Assembly: GCA_902800965.1 (NCBI GenBank) | Contig: CADCGK010000004.1 | Location: forward strand, 1 to 64,000 | Direction: 5' to 3' | Source of the DNA: an uncultured Bacteroidia bacterium | GTDB taxonomy: Bacteria; Bacteroidota; Bacteroidia; Bacteroidales; F082 | Length of the DNA stretch: 64,000 bases | Shown: positions 52,655 through 62,035 of the stretch, piece after piece | How positions within the stretch are numbered: position 1 is the stretch's first letter | How the letters are laid out: each line of letters begins with the position of its first letter | Made by a program: the position numbers and the translations under genes | The notes under the pieces: generated by a model | The model's input: the letters and a program-made list of their open reading frames with translations, nothing else | Told to the model about the DNA's origin: nothing | Database searches by the model: none

Positions 52655-55600
52655 ATGTTCTTAGTCTTCGATACCGAGACCACCGGTCTCCCGAAACAAT
52701 ATAACGCCCCCTTAACGGATTTCGACAACTGGCCACGACTGGTACAGTTGGCCTGGCAGCTGCATGATGCTAAAGGCAACCTTGTGGAGAACCATAACCT
52801 GCTGGTGAAGCCAGACGGGTTCATCATCCCCATAGAATCCAAGATGGTGCATGGTATCTCTACCGAACACGCAACCAAATATGGCCTGCCCCTGCATGAG
52901 GTGCTCGACACCTTCCTGAAATCGGCAGAGAAAGCCAAGTACTTTGTGGGCCATAACATCGATTTCGACCTCAATGTCGTGGGTTGCGAGTTCCTCCGTG
53001 ACCGGGGTTCCAACCCTCTGTTGGCATGGCCTCGGGTGGATACCTGTACCGAGAAGACGGCTGAGTTCTGCAAGCTTCCAGGCGGCAAGGGCGGACGCTT
53101 CAAGCTGCCTAGACTGAATGAGTTCCACGAGATCCTCTTCGGCTCCAGGTTCGATTCGGCCCACAACGCCTCCGCCGACGTGCAGGCGACGGCAAGGGTG
53201 TTCCTCGAACTCATCCGAATCGGCGTTCTTGGCCGCAACGAGATGCCTGAGAGCGAACAGTTTTTCGAGGACTTCCGTGCTGCGAATCCAGATAAGATAA
53301 AGCCCGCCGACATTGTGGTCACGAGTAATTTCGACGAGACCGAAGCGGAGGAGGACAAACTCGAAGAACAGCGCGAAGTGGGCAACTACGTTCCCCAGCA
53401 CTTCACCCATCTCCACGTCCACTCGCATTACTCCATCCTCGATGGCATGTCGAAAGTCCCCGATTTGGTGGACAAATGCATCAAAAACGGGATGTATTCC
53501 ATCGCCCTTACTGACCATGGCAACATGTTCGGCATCAAGGAGTTTGCGGACTATGTCAACAAGGTCAATGGGAAAGTCAAGGACAAGATCAAGGAGCAAG
53601 AAGCTGTCTTGAAAAAGGAAGACGCGACGGAGGAGGAGAAGCAGCAGGCCCAGCAGGAGATTGACAAACTCAAAGGCCAGTTTTTCAAGCCGATCTTCGG
53701 CATCGAGACCTACTGTGCACCGGTAAGTATCGACAAGCGTAACGGACGTCAGGACCGTGGCTGGCACCTTATCCTACTGGCCAAAAACAAACAAGGCTAT
53801 CATAGTCTCTGCAAGCTCAGCTCCATCGCCTATACCGACGGCTATTACTACAATCCGCGTATCGACCATAGCCTTTTGGAGAAATATCACGAAGGCTTGA
53901 TTTGTTGCTCGGCTTGCTTGGGCGGCGAACTGCCCCAAAAGATCCTTAATGGCGACATGGTGGGCGCTGGACAGACCGTGATGTGGTTCAAGAACCTCTT
54001 TGGCGACGACTATTACATTGAGCTGCAACGCCACAAGACCGACAAACCGGGCGGCGACACCACTGTTTATGAGCGTCAGAAAGAGGTGAACAAGGTGCTT
54101 CTCGACCTGGCGCGAAAGACCAACACCAAAGTGGTGGCTACCAACGACGTGCACTTCGTGGAAGAAGAACACGCTGAGGCGCATGATCGTCTGATCTGTC
54201 TCAGCACGGGCAAGGACCTCGACGACCCTGACAGAATGCACTATACCAAGCAGGAATGGCTCAAGACCCCTGCAGAGATGGGCGCCATCTTCAGCGACCT
54301 CCCAGAGGCGCTTGAAAACACCCAAGAGATCGTCGATAAGGTAGAGCCCTATAGCATTGACTCCGATCCGATCATGCCAGTGTTCCCCATTCCTGAGGAG
54401 TTCGGAACAGTAGAGACCTATCGCCAGAAGTTTACCGAAGAGGATCTCTTCAATGAGTTTACCCGCGATGAGCATGGTAACGTGGTGATGGATCAAGAAG
54501 CGGCTGAAAAGAAGATCAAGAAGCTGGGTGGCTACAACCGTCTCTACCGTATCAAGTTGGAGGCCGACTATCTGGCCAAACTCACTTGGGAAGGTGCCAA
54601 GATGCGCTATGGCGATCCGCTTACCGAGGAGCAGATCGAACGTATCAAATTCGAGCTTCATGTGATGAAGACCATGGGTTTCCCGGGTTACTTCCTCATC
54701 GTGAGCGACTACATCCGTGCAGCCCGTGAAGAACTGGGCGTCTCCGTCGGTCCAGGCCGTGGCTCTGCTGCAGGTTCTGTGGTGGCCTACTGTCTTAAGA
54801 TCACCGACCTCGACCCCTTGAAATACGACCTCCTGTTTGAGCGTTTCCTCAATCCCGACCGTATCTCGCTTCCCGATATCGACGTGGACTTCGACGACGA
54901 TGGTCGTGGCCGCGTGCTCGACTGGATCACCAAGAAATACGGCAAGGAAAAGGTGGCACATATCATCACCTATGGCACCATGGCAGCCAAATCGGCCATC
55001 CAAGACGTGGGACGCGTGCAGAAGGTGCCGCTCTCAGAGGTAGCCCAGATCAAGAGCTACATCCCCGACCGGAGCTTCCCCGACAACATCAAGGACGAGA
55101 AAGGCAAGTCACCCAAGGTGAATCTGAAGAATTGCTACAAGTATGTTCCAGAGTTGAAGAATCTAGTGGAAGGCACCGACGAGAATGTCTCTTCCATGCT
55201 GACATACGCCGAAGAGCTTGAAGATACCAACCGCCAAATCGGCATCCATGCCTGCGGCGTCATCATCGGTGCCGACGACCTTACCAACGTCGCACCCGTG
55301 GCAACCATCGAAGACAAGGAGACCAAGGAAAGGGTGGTGGTGACGCAATACGATGGCCATGTCATCGAGACCGTTGGCTTGATCAAGATGGACTTCCTCG
55401 GATTGAAGACCTTGACTTTGATCAAGGACACCTTGAAGAACATCAAGAAGACCCGTGGCATCGATATCGATATTGACCATATTCCTATCGACGATCCCGA
55501 GACCTACGCCCTCTATTCCGCCGGTAACACCATCGGAACCTTCCAGTTCGAGTCGCCTGGAATGCAGAAATACCTCCGCGAGCTGCAACCTTCGGTCATC

Positions 55601-57268
55601 GGCGACATCATCGCTATGAATGCCCTCTACCGTCCCGGTCCGATGGACAACATCCCTGATTTCATCTTGCGTAAACAAGGTAAACAGGAGATCAAGTACG
55701 ACTTCGACTGCATGGAGAAGTACCTCAAGGACACCTACGGCATCTGCGTGTATCAAGAGCAGGTGATGCTGCTTTCGCGTGAGCTGGCCGACTTCACCCG
55801 CGGTGAGTCCGATACCCTCCGTAAGGCCATGGGTAAGAAACAGCTGGCCAAGATGGAAGAGCTCTACGGCAAGTTCATGAAACAGGGTGTGGAGAAGCTG
55901 ACCAAGACGGAGAACCTTCCCGAAGAGGAAGTGAAAAAGCGCCTGGAAAAGATTTGGGAGGAATGGAAGAAATTCGCTTCCTACGCCTTCAACAAGTCGC
56001 ATGCTGCCTGCTACAGCTGGGTCTCCTATCAGACCGCCTATCTCAAGGCACATTATCCTGCTGAGTTCATGGCGGCGGTGCTCAATAACGAGTTGGGTGA
56101 CATCAAGCAGGTGACCTTCATGATGGAGGAGTGCAAGCGCATGCACCTCGAGGTGCTCGGTCCCGACGTCAACGAGTCGGAATACGAGTTCTCCGTCAAC
56201 GAGAAAGGCCAGATCCGCTTCGGCATGGGTGGCATCCGCAACGTGGGTGAGGCGGCCATCTCAGGCATCATCGAAGAACGCACCACCAACGGCAAGTTCA
56301 AGGACCTTACCGACTTCCTGCTGCGTTGTGCCGACAAGGGCTTGAACCGTAGGGCGTTGGAGAGCATGGACACGGCGGGATGCTTCGACTCGTTCCCCAA
56401 CTTCCATCGCGCCATGCTATTCTACATGCCTGTCAACGACTCGGTGCCTTTCAGCGAAAGGGCCTTGCGTATGGTGGCTTCGTACAACGAGAAGAAAAAC
56501 TCCGCTCAGATGGACCTTTTCGGAATGGGCGGTGGCGACAGCTCCACGGAGACGCTGACTTTGCCGTTCCCCGACTGTGAACGCTGGTCGAAGCTCAAGG
56601 AGCTGCAGATGGAGCTGGAGAGCATCGGCTTCTACATCAGCTCGCACCCAATGGATTCGTTCAACTTGCCGTTGCGATTCTTCAGCAACACCACGGTGGA
56701 GGCCATGAAGACAGCGATGACGAATCCAGAGAAATACGACCGTTTCAACGTGCGGCTGGGTGGACAGATCACCAAGGCGGAGCATCTGATGTCAAAGAAG
56801 AATACACCATACGGACGCTTCACTATCGAAGACAAGACGGGAGCGTTCTCGTTTAGCCTGTTCAGTGAAAACTACGCCAAGTTCAAGGGCTTGCTCGACG
56901 AAGGGATGTTCGTGCTGCTCATCGGGACCTTGTCGAAGCCCTTCTGGAAACAGGGGCAAGAGCAGGATGCCGTACCCAAAGACTTGGAGCTCCGCATCTC
57001 CGAGGTGAGGCTGTTGGATACCTTGCTGGAGAACACAAGCAAGAAGGTAATCTTCAAGCTTGATGTGGCACAGATGAACAGCGAAGCCATCGACGATTTC
57101 ATCCAGATTGTCAAGAAGCATCACGGCAAGCAGTCATATAGCATCCATCTGTACGACTCGAATATGAACTTGTCCTGCAACATGTCGCCCTTCAATGGGG
57201 GAGTGGCCGCCCATGAGGTGCTGCCTATCGTGGACCAGCTGCCGTACGCCGAGGTGGATTTGAAATAA
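52655..57268 (+). CDS. dnaE: DNA polymerase III alpha subunit with N-terminal exonuclease domain
   Basis: 1537 residues. The N-terminal DEDDh exonuclease (about 1-190: VFDTETTGLP, VGHNIDFDLN, HNASADVQAT) is followed by the PHP domain (about 250-600, starting THLHVHSHYSILDGM), the polymerase palm/fingers with GPGRGSAAGS and the metal Asp pair PDIDVDFDDDGRG, a helix-hairpin-helix part, and an OB fold (about 1365-1440). It replicates the chromosome. The exonuclease fusion is known from other Bacteroidetes and likely gives in-cis proofreading. Long antisense frames are shadows. Confidence 0.97.
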   Translation: MFLVFDTETTGLPKQYNAPLTDFDNWPRLVQLAWQLHDAKGNLVENHNLLVKPDGFIIPIESKMVHGISTEHATKYGLPLHEVLDTFLKSAEKAKYFVGHNIDFDLNVVGCEFLRDRGSNPLLAWPRVDTCTEKTAEFCKLPGGKGGRFKLPRLNEFHEILFGSRFDSAHNASADVQATARVFLELIRIGVLGRNEMPESEQFFEDFRAANPDKIKPADIVVTSNFDETEAEEDKLEEQREVGNYVPQHFTHLHVHSHYSILDGMSKVPDLVDKCIKNGMYSIALTDHGNMFGIKEFADYVNKVNGKVKDKIKEQEAVLKKEDATEEEKQQAQQEIDKLKGQFFKPIFGIETYCAPVSIDKRNGRQDRGWHLILLAKNKQGYHSLCKLSSIAYTDGYYYNPRIDHSLLEKYHEGLICCSACLGGELPQKILNGDMVGAGQTVMWFKNLFGDDYYIELQRHKTDKPGGDTTVYERQKEVNKVLLDLARKTNTKVVATNDVHFVEEEHAEAHDRLICLSTGKDLDDPDRMHYTKQEWLKTPAEMGAIFSDLPEALENTQEIVDKVEPYSIDSDPIMPVFPIPEEFGTVETYRQKFTEEDLFNEFTRDEHGNVVMDQEAAEKKIKKLGGYNRLYRIKLEADYLAKLTWEGAKMRYGDPLTEEQIERIKFELHVMKTMGFPGYFLIVSDYIRAAREELGVSVGPGRGSAAGSVVAYCLKITDLDPLKYDLLFERFLNPDRISLPDIDVDFDDDGRGRVLDWITKKYGKEKVAHIITYGTMAAKSAIQDVGRVQKVPLSEVAQIKSYIPDRSFPDNIKDEKGKSPKVNLKNCYKYVPELKNLVEGTDENVSSMLTYAEELEDTNRQIGIHACGVIIGADDLTNVAPVATIEDKETKERVVVTQYDGHVIETVGLIKMDFLGLKTLTLIKDTLKNIKKTRGIDIDIDHIPIDDPETYALYSAGNTIGTFQFESPGMQKYLRELQPSVIGDIIAMNALYRPGPMDNIPDFILRKQGKQEIKYDFDCMEKYLKDTYGICVYQEQVMLLSRELADFTRGESDTLRKAMGKKQLAKMEELYGKFMKQGVEKLTKTENLPEEEVKKRLEKIWEEWKKFASYAFNKSHAACYSWVSYQTAYLKAHYPAEFMAAVLNNELGDIKQVTFMMEECKRMHLEVLGPDVNESEYEFSVNEKGQIRFGMGGIRNVGEAAISGIIEERTTNGKFKDLTDFLLRCADKGLNRRALESMDTAGCFDSFPNFHRAMLFYMPVNDSVPFSERALRMVASYNEKKNSAQMDLFGMGGGDSSTETLTLPFPDCERWSKLKELQMELESIGFYISSHPMDSFNLPLRFFSNTTVEAMKTAMTNPEKYDRFNVRLGGQITKAEHLMSKKNTPYGRFTIEDKTGAFSFSLFSENYAKFKGLLDEGMFVLLIGTLSKPFWKQGQEQDAVPKDLELRISEVRLLDTLLENTSKKVIFKLDVAQMNSEAIDDFIQIVKKHHGKQSYSIHLYDSNMNLSCNMSPFNGGVAAHEVLPIVDQLPYAEVDLK

Positions 57269-57284
57269 CTTAATACTACTTGAT

Positions 57285-57590
57285 ATGAAAAAAGAAGAAC
57301 TAATCCAATCTTGCCGCTATTACAAAGGCGAAGAAGAATGTCCTAGACACTCGAAAAATTCGTTGTTTTGGGATTATGAGAAGAAATGGGTGGAAGACAA
57401 CTTGAGCAATAATGAATCTGTTGAAAGTTGGAAAAAGACTGTCAAGAAGGTACAATTAGGGGATTTCGCCCAAAGTCATAACGTCCCCGATACGCTGGTA
57501 GGACTGCTATACAACCGCTTTATGCACTGGGGATCAGGATATGAGACCACCGAGGACTTTTATCATTGGATGGAAGAGAATTACCTGTGA
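57285..57590 (+). CDS. Small protein of unknown function
   Basis: 101 residues, 16 bp after dnaE. It starts MKKEELIQSCRYYKGE and has a CRYYKGEEECPRH segment that could bind metal, with Trp-rich helices after it. No family is recognised. Confidence 0.68.
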   Translation: MKKEELIQSCRYYKGEEECPRHSKNSLFWDYEKKWVEDNLSNNESVESWKKTVKKVQLGDFAQSHNVPDTLVGLLYNRFMHWGSGYETTEDFYHWMEENYL

Positions 57591-57604
57591 CAAGAAAAAA
57601 CTAT

Positions 57605-57612
57605 TATCTTTG
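57605..57612 (+). promoter_or_regulatory. -7 promoter element of trxA
   Basis: TATCTTTG, 33 bases before the trxA ATG. Confidence 0.55.
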
Positions 57613-57645
57613 CACTCTAAAACTAAAACTTAAAAACGACAGAAA

Positions 57646-57960
57646 ATGATTGAATTAAGAGATGAGATTTTCGAGGAAACCGTTTTGAAATCGGAACTTC
57701 CTGTGATGGTTGACTTTTCAGCCACCTGGTGCGGCCCCTGCAAGAAAGTGGCCCCCATCGTTGAGAAGATTGGCGAGGACTACGCCGGCAAGGTCGTGGT
57801 CGTGAAATGCGACGTAGAGGACTGCCCTGATACCGCAGCCAAGTTCGGCATCATGAACATCCCCACCGTGCTCTACTTCAAAGGCGGTCAGGTCGTTGAC
57901 AAGAACGTCGGCGCCGCCCCGGAGAGGGTTTTCGTTGAAAAGCTTGAAAAGCTATTGTAA
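57646..57960 (+). CDS. trxA: Thioredoxin
   Basis: 104 residues, the normal length. The active site WCGPC is at 28-32, and the cis-Pro loop is IMNIPTV. A general cytoplasmic disulfide reductase with its own promoter. The DUF58 gene follows immediately. Confidence 0.96.
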   Translation: MIELRDEIFEETVLKSELPVMVDFSATWCGPCKKVAPIVEKIGEDYAGKVVVVKCDVEDCPDTAAKFGIMNIPTVLYFKGGQVVDKNVGAAPERVFVEKLEKLL

Positions 57961-57961
57961 T

Positions 57962-58897
57962 TTGGATTTTTCGATTGATCGGAATCGGCTTGCCCAGTTC
58001 GGGAGCCTCGAGTTTTTGGCGCGACAGATCGTGGAAGGCTTCATCACAGGCCTCCATAAGAGTCCTTTCCACGGCTTTTCCGTGGAATTCGCCGAACACC
58101 GGCTTTACAACACGGGCGAGCCGATTCGTCATATCGACTGGAAGCTCTATGGCCGCACGGAGAAGCTCTTCGTGAAACGTTACGAGGAGGAAACCAACCT
58201 GCGTTGCCAACTGGTCATCGACAAAAGCTCCAGCATGTGCTTCCCAGTGCGTAACAAGATCGACTTTGAGCATCCCAACAAGCTGTTCTTCAGCGTCTAT
58301 GCCGCAGCCTCCCTGATGGAGCTGATGCGCCGCCAACGTGATGCCGTCGGCCTTGACCTCTTCGATGAAACCATCACATTTCATGAACCTGCCAAGATGT
58401 CGGCAGTACACAACAAGCTGATATACACCGAGCTGGAGAAGCTGATCGACACCTACGACAAAGACCAAAAGAAAACCACCTCTACCGTCCAGTGCCTGCA
58501 CCAGATCGCCGAGATGACCCACAAACGCAGCCTGGTGGTGATCTTTAGCGATATGCTCGACAACCTCGACGATCATCGTAAGATGTTCGAGGCGCTGGAA
58601 CATCTCAAATACAACAAACACGAAGTTATCCTGTTCCACGTCTATGACGGACAGCTGGAACAGAACCTTGACTTCGAAAACCGCCCGTACCGTTTTGTCG
58701 ATTTGGAGACGGGCGAGACACTTAAACTCAATCCCGTAGAAGTTCAAGAGCGTTACCGCCAGCTGATGTCGCAACGCAAGGACGACATCCTGAAACACTG
58801 CTACCAATACCAAATCGATTATGTCGAAGCCGATATTAATAAAGAATATAGTCAAGTGTTGACAAGTTATCTTATTAAACGCTCGAAACTATATTAA
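57962..58897 (+). CDS. DUF58-domain protein (VWA-like)
   Basis: 311 residues. DUF58 hallmarks are HGFSVEFAEHRLYNTGEPIRHIDWKLYGRTEKLFVKRYEEE and the MIDAS-like DKSSSM. DUF58 proteins are associated with MoxR ATPases and are thought to act in envelope complex assembly; no moxR gene is adjacent. The start is uncertain: TTG 57962 directly follows the trxA stop and has GAAAAG upstream, whereas the nearest ATG in frame (57896) lies inside trxA. Confidence 0.85.
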   Translation: MDFSIDRNRLAQFGSLEFLARQIVEGFITGLHKSPFHGFSVEFAEHRLYNTGEPIRHIDWKLYGRTEKLFVKRYEEETNLRCQLVIDKSSSMCFPVRNKIDFEHPNKLFFSVYAAASLMELMRRQRDAVGLDLFDETITFHEPAKMSAVHNKLIYTELEKLIDTYDKDQKKTTSTVQCLHQIAEMTHKRSLVVIFSDMLDNLDDHRKMFEALEHLKYNKHEVILFHVYDGQLEQNLDFENRPYRFVDLETGETLKLNPVEVQERYRQLMSQRKDDILKHCYQYQIDYVEADINKEYSQVLTSYLIKRSKLY

Positions 58898-58938
58898 TTA
58901 TTTTCATATTTTAATATTGCTTATTAAAATATTGTTAT

Positions 58939-59020
58939 TATCTTTGTGACGTATTTTAAAATCAAATTACGTCATTTAGATTAAATTTTATTGCATTATG
59001 ATTAAAAACTCATATCTTTG
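58939..59020 (+). promoter_or_regulatory. Tandem promoters and operator of the RelB-PIN pair
   Basis: A first -7 box TATCTTTG (58939-58946) directly abuts the inverted repeat TGACGTA (58947-58953) / TACGTCA (58968-58974). A second promoter, ATTG (58990-58993)-N19-TATCTTTG (59013-59020), lies downstream. The inverted repeat is a likely autorepression site of the antitoxin. Confidence 0.6.
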
Positions 59021-59042
59021 CACTGGTTTAAAAACGGTTGCA

Positions 59043-59333
59043 ATGGCTCAAGTATCTATGACAGTGAGAATGGATTCGTTGCTGAAGCAGCGTTTCGATG
59101 CGTTATGTGCGGAATTCGGCATGAGTGCCAATACCGCAATGAATGTTTTTGCAAAGGCCGTGGTTCAATGTGGTAAGATACCTTTTGAAATCAAGTCAGA
59201 GCGAGCATCGGCCTTGGAACAAAGTTATGCTGCCTTCAAGAAAATGAGGGAACGTGCCGAAAGCGGTGAGACTCCCGACCTGACCATGGAGGAAATCGAT
59301 GAAGAAATCCGAGTGGCAAGAGCGTCGAGATAA
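59043..59333 (+). CDS. RelB/DinJ-family antitoxin
   Basis: 96 residues from ATG 59043 (MAQVSMTVRMDSLLKQRF); an earlier in-frame ATG at 58998 lies before the promoter. The ribbon-helix-helix (residues about 1-50, VSMTVRMDSLL, MSANTAMNVFAKAVV) binds DNA and the rest would wrap the toxin. Coupled to the PIN gene (TAATG overlap). Confidence 0.87.
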   Translation: MAQVSMTVRMDSLLKQRFDALCAEFGMSANTAMNVFAKAVVQCGKIPFEIKSERASALEQSYAAFKKMRERAESGETPDLTMEEIDEEIRVARASR

Positions 59334-59731
59334 TGTTGTACGTTGTTTTTGACACCAATGTGATTGTGTCGGCTATGTTGTCGCACAATCCCCAGTCTTC
59401 TACGGTAAAAGTGGTTGAATCTATTACTCTAGGGAAGGTCACCCCTCTTTATAATGAAGAGATCCTAGCTGAATACGATGATGTCCTTCATAGAACAAAG
59501 TTTAATCTGGATGAAGCTGATGTTTCAAATATGATAGGAGCTGTTATCAAATTGGGCGTTCGGGTTGACCGAATTGAGAGTGGTGATCGATTTCCCGATC
59601 CAGCAGATGCGGTGTTCTTCGAAGCAGCGCTGTCAAAAGATGGCTCGTTCCTGGTTACAGGAAATATCAGACATTACCCGCAAAATCCTATAGTGGTGAC
59701 TCCTTCGGAATTACTGGCAATAATCGTTTAG
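59333..59731 (+). CDS. PIN-domain toxin (PIN_3 family)
   Basis: 132 residues. The acidic residues of the PIN ribonuclease are visible: D7 in VVFDTNVIVSAML, the Glu/Asp of NEEILAEYDDVL, and FPDPADAVFFEAAL. The predicted activity is RNA cleavage. RelB-type antitoxins more often pair with RelE/YafQ, so this is a mixed pair, though known in other genomes. Confidence 0.87.
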   Translation: MLYVVFDTNVIVSAMLSHNPQSSTVKVVESITLGKVTPLYNEEILAEYDDVLHRTKFNLDEADVSNMIGAVIKLGVRVDRIESGDRFPDPADAVFFEAALSKDGSFLVTGNIRHYPQNPIVVTPSELLAIIV

Positions 59732-59734
59732 AAG

Positions 59735-61972
59735 ATGCAGAAATTTTTTACCAATAAAAAGCTTGATTTTGTAGAAGATCTGGTGCTTTACACCGACTCG
59801 CACATCTTCCTTACGGGTAAGGCGGGAACGGGAAAGACCACCTTTCTGAAAAACTTGCAGCACAAGACCTATAAACGCATGGTGGTGGTCGCCCCCACAG
59901 GAGTGGCTGCCATCAACGCTGGGGGACAGACCATCCACTCGTTCTTCCAGCTGCCTTTCGGCCCTCAGATCCCCGAGGATGCTCCCAAGAATCTCATGGC
60001 CGAAGCCAAAACCGAGACCTCCGCAAAAGCCTTGGCTTCCCAATATCAAAAGCTGAACAAAAACAAGCTGAACCTCATAAGGAGCATCAACCTCCTCGTC
60101 ATCGACGAGATCAGCATGGTCCGGGCCGACGTGCTCGACGCCATCGACGCAGTGCTACGCCGTGTCCGCCGTTCGCAGAAACCCTTCGGAGGTGTTCAGC
60201 TTCTCATGATTGGTGATGTCCATCAGCTGGCGCCTGTGGCTAAGGCAGAGGAGTGGGAGATTCTGGCTCCCTTCTACCAGAACGTGTATTTCTTCGGAAG
60301 TCATGTGCTGCAGCGTACTCCTTATCTCTGCGTGGAACTCGACCATATCTACCGTCAGCACGATGAGGATTTCATCACGCTGCTCAACAAGGTGCGCGAC
60401 AACCGCTTGGACGCCGAATGCCTTCGCCTGCTTAACAGCCGTTACATACCTGATTTTACGCCTGATGACAGAGAGGGCTACATAACCCTTACCACGCATA
60501 ACTACCAAGCCGATGAAATCAACGAGTCGAAGCTGGCTGCCCTGCCTTCCAAATCAGTCTTCTTCGAGGCGAAAGTTGAAGGAACTTTTCCAGAGAATAC
60601 ATTTCCCACCAAGGAATCTCTCGAGCTGAAAGTTGGAGCACAGGTGATGTTCGTCAAAAACGACCCCGACAAGGCTTTCTTCAACGGGAAGATCGGACGT
60701 GTCATCGCCATCGACGAAAGGGAAGGCACTGTGGAGGTGCAGAGTGGCGACGAACGCATCATCGTGGCGAAGCTCCAGTGGCAGAATATGGAATACACCA
60801 TCAACGCTGAAAACCAGAATATTGAAGAGAAAGAGATCGGAAGCTTCGTCCAGATTCCACTCCGACTGGCCTGGGCCGTCACCATCCACAAGAGTCAGGG
60901 CCTGACTTTCGACAAGCTCATCGTTGATGCAGGTCAGGCCTTCGCCCATGGACAGGTATATGTCGCTTTGAGCCGCTGTACCTCGCTCGAGGGATTGGTC
61001 CTGAAGACCCGTATCCCGTCGAGTGCCCTCGTCAACGACCGCTCGGTAAACGACTTCGTGGAACACATCCCTGAGAAGGAACCCACCCAAGAGAAAGTGG
61101 ATCAGCTGCGACATCAATATGAACTCGACACCATGCTCGAACTCATCGACTTCTACGGTCTATACAAGGGTTTCGGCAAGGTGATGAAGATCCTCTACGA
61201 TAACGGCACCCTGTTTGAGGCCGACATGATCCACGACCTCTCACAACGGCGAACCAAGCTGCTGGAGGCACTCTGCGGCGTCAGTGCCAAGTTCGAAGGA
61301 CAGCTGCGCCGCCTTCATGCACAAGCACCATGCTGCGAACAGAACCCAGCCTTGCAGGAACGCCTTGCTAAAGGTTCCTCTTATTTCAAGGAACAGCTGG
61401 ACGACATCACTAGAGGCATCTTTGAGTTGAATTTCAAGACGGGCAACAAAGCCGTCAACAAACAATTCGACGACGCTTGGCAGCAGTTCCTTGAAGACCT
61501 CCGAGTGAAGCAGCGCTGCCTTGAGACCTGCCGCAACGGCTTCGCCATCAAGGATTACCAGCGGGCCAAAGCTGTCGCTGTGTTGGATGAGAAAGAACTT
61601 GATGAGCCTGAGAAGCCAAAGAAGAAATCAAAGAAAACCGATAAAAAGCCCAAGGAGCCAAAGATTAGCACTTACGAGGTTACCAAAAACATGATAGATG
61701 ATGGCTTCACTCCAGAGGAAATTGCCAAGGAGCGTGGATTACATACGTCAACAATATACAGCCACATCGCCAAGTTCATCGAAATGGATGAATACGATGC
61801 CAACCAGTTCGTCAGCGAGGAACATTACGACACCATCCGCGATTACTTCGATTCGACTGGTGATCCGTCCTTGGGCGCCGCCAAAGACGTGCTCGGAGAT
61901 GACTATAGCTTTGGCGAGATCAAAATGGTCTTCTCAGAATTGAAACGAGATGGTTATTTTGAAGACAATTAA
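59735..61972 (+). CDS. PIF1-like superfamily 1 helicase with C-terminal HTH
   Basis: 745 residues. Walker A LTGKAGTGKTT (about 25-35), DEIS in LLVIDEISMVRADVLDA, and the motif VI region VTIHKSQGLTF and VYVALSRCTSLEGL are typical of PIF1/RecD-type helicases. The C-terminal ~100 residues (after the Lys/Pro-rich linker) contain a helix-turn-helix, DDGFTPEEIAKERGLHTSTI. It probably unwinds DNA at difficult structures such as G-quadruplexes or stalled forks. It starts 3 bp after the PIN gene. Confidence 0.9.
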   Translation: MQKFFTNKKLDFVEDLVLYTDSHIFLTGKAGTGKTTFLKNLQHKTYKRMVVVAPTGVAAINAGGQTIHSFFQLPFGPQIPEDAPKNLMAEAKTETSAKALASQYQKLNKNKLNLIRSINLLVIDEISMVRADVLDAIDAVLRRVRRSQKPFGGVQLLMIGDVHQLAPVAKAEEWEILAPFYQNVYFFGSHVLQRTPYLCVELDHIYRQHDEDFITLLNKVRDNRLDAECLRLLNSRYIPDFTPDDREGYITLTTHNYQADEINESKLAALPSKSVFFEAKVEGTFPENTFPTKESLELKVGAQVMFVKNDPDKAFFNGKIGRVIAIDEREGTVEVQSGDERIIVAKLQWQNMEYTINAENQNIEEKEIGSFVQIPLRLAWAVTIHKSQGLTFDKLIVDAGQAFAHGQVYVALSRCTSLEGLVLKTRIPSSALVNDRSVNDFVEHIPEKEPTQEKVDQLRHQYELDTMLELIDFYGLYKGFGKVMKILYDNGTLFEADMIHDLSQRRTKLLEALCGVSAKFEGQLRRLHAQAPCCEQNPALQERLAKGSSYFKEQLDDITRGIFELNFKTGNKAVNKQFDDAWQQFLEDLRVKQRCLETCRNGFAIKDYQRAKAVAVLDEKELDEPEKPKKKSKKTDKKPKEPKISTYEVTKNMIDDGFTPEEIAKERGLHTSTIYSHIAKFIEMDEYDANQFVSEEHYDTIRDYFDSTGDPSLGAAKDVLGDDYSFGEIKMVFSELKRDGYFEDN

Positions 61973-62006
61973 ACAGTTGTTCGAGTTGTCTTTTAATAAA
62001 AATACT

Positions 62007-62014
62007 TATCTTTG
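62007..62014 (+). promoter_or_regulatory. -7 promoter element of ltaE
   Basis: TATCTTTG, 21 bases before the ltaE ATG; GTTG 18 bases upstream is a possible -33 box. Confidence 0.55.
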
Positions 62015-62035
62015 TCGTGATAATATTTTGAGAAA

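Noticed and set aside
53774..55003. 409-codon antisense frame
   Set aside because: It is a shadow of dnaE, caused by codon bias.
57878..58855. 325-codon antisense frame
   Set aside because: It is a shadow of the DUF58 gene.
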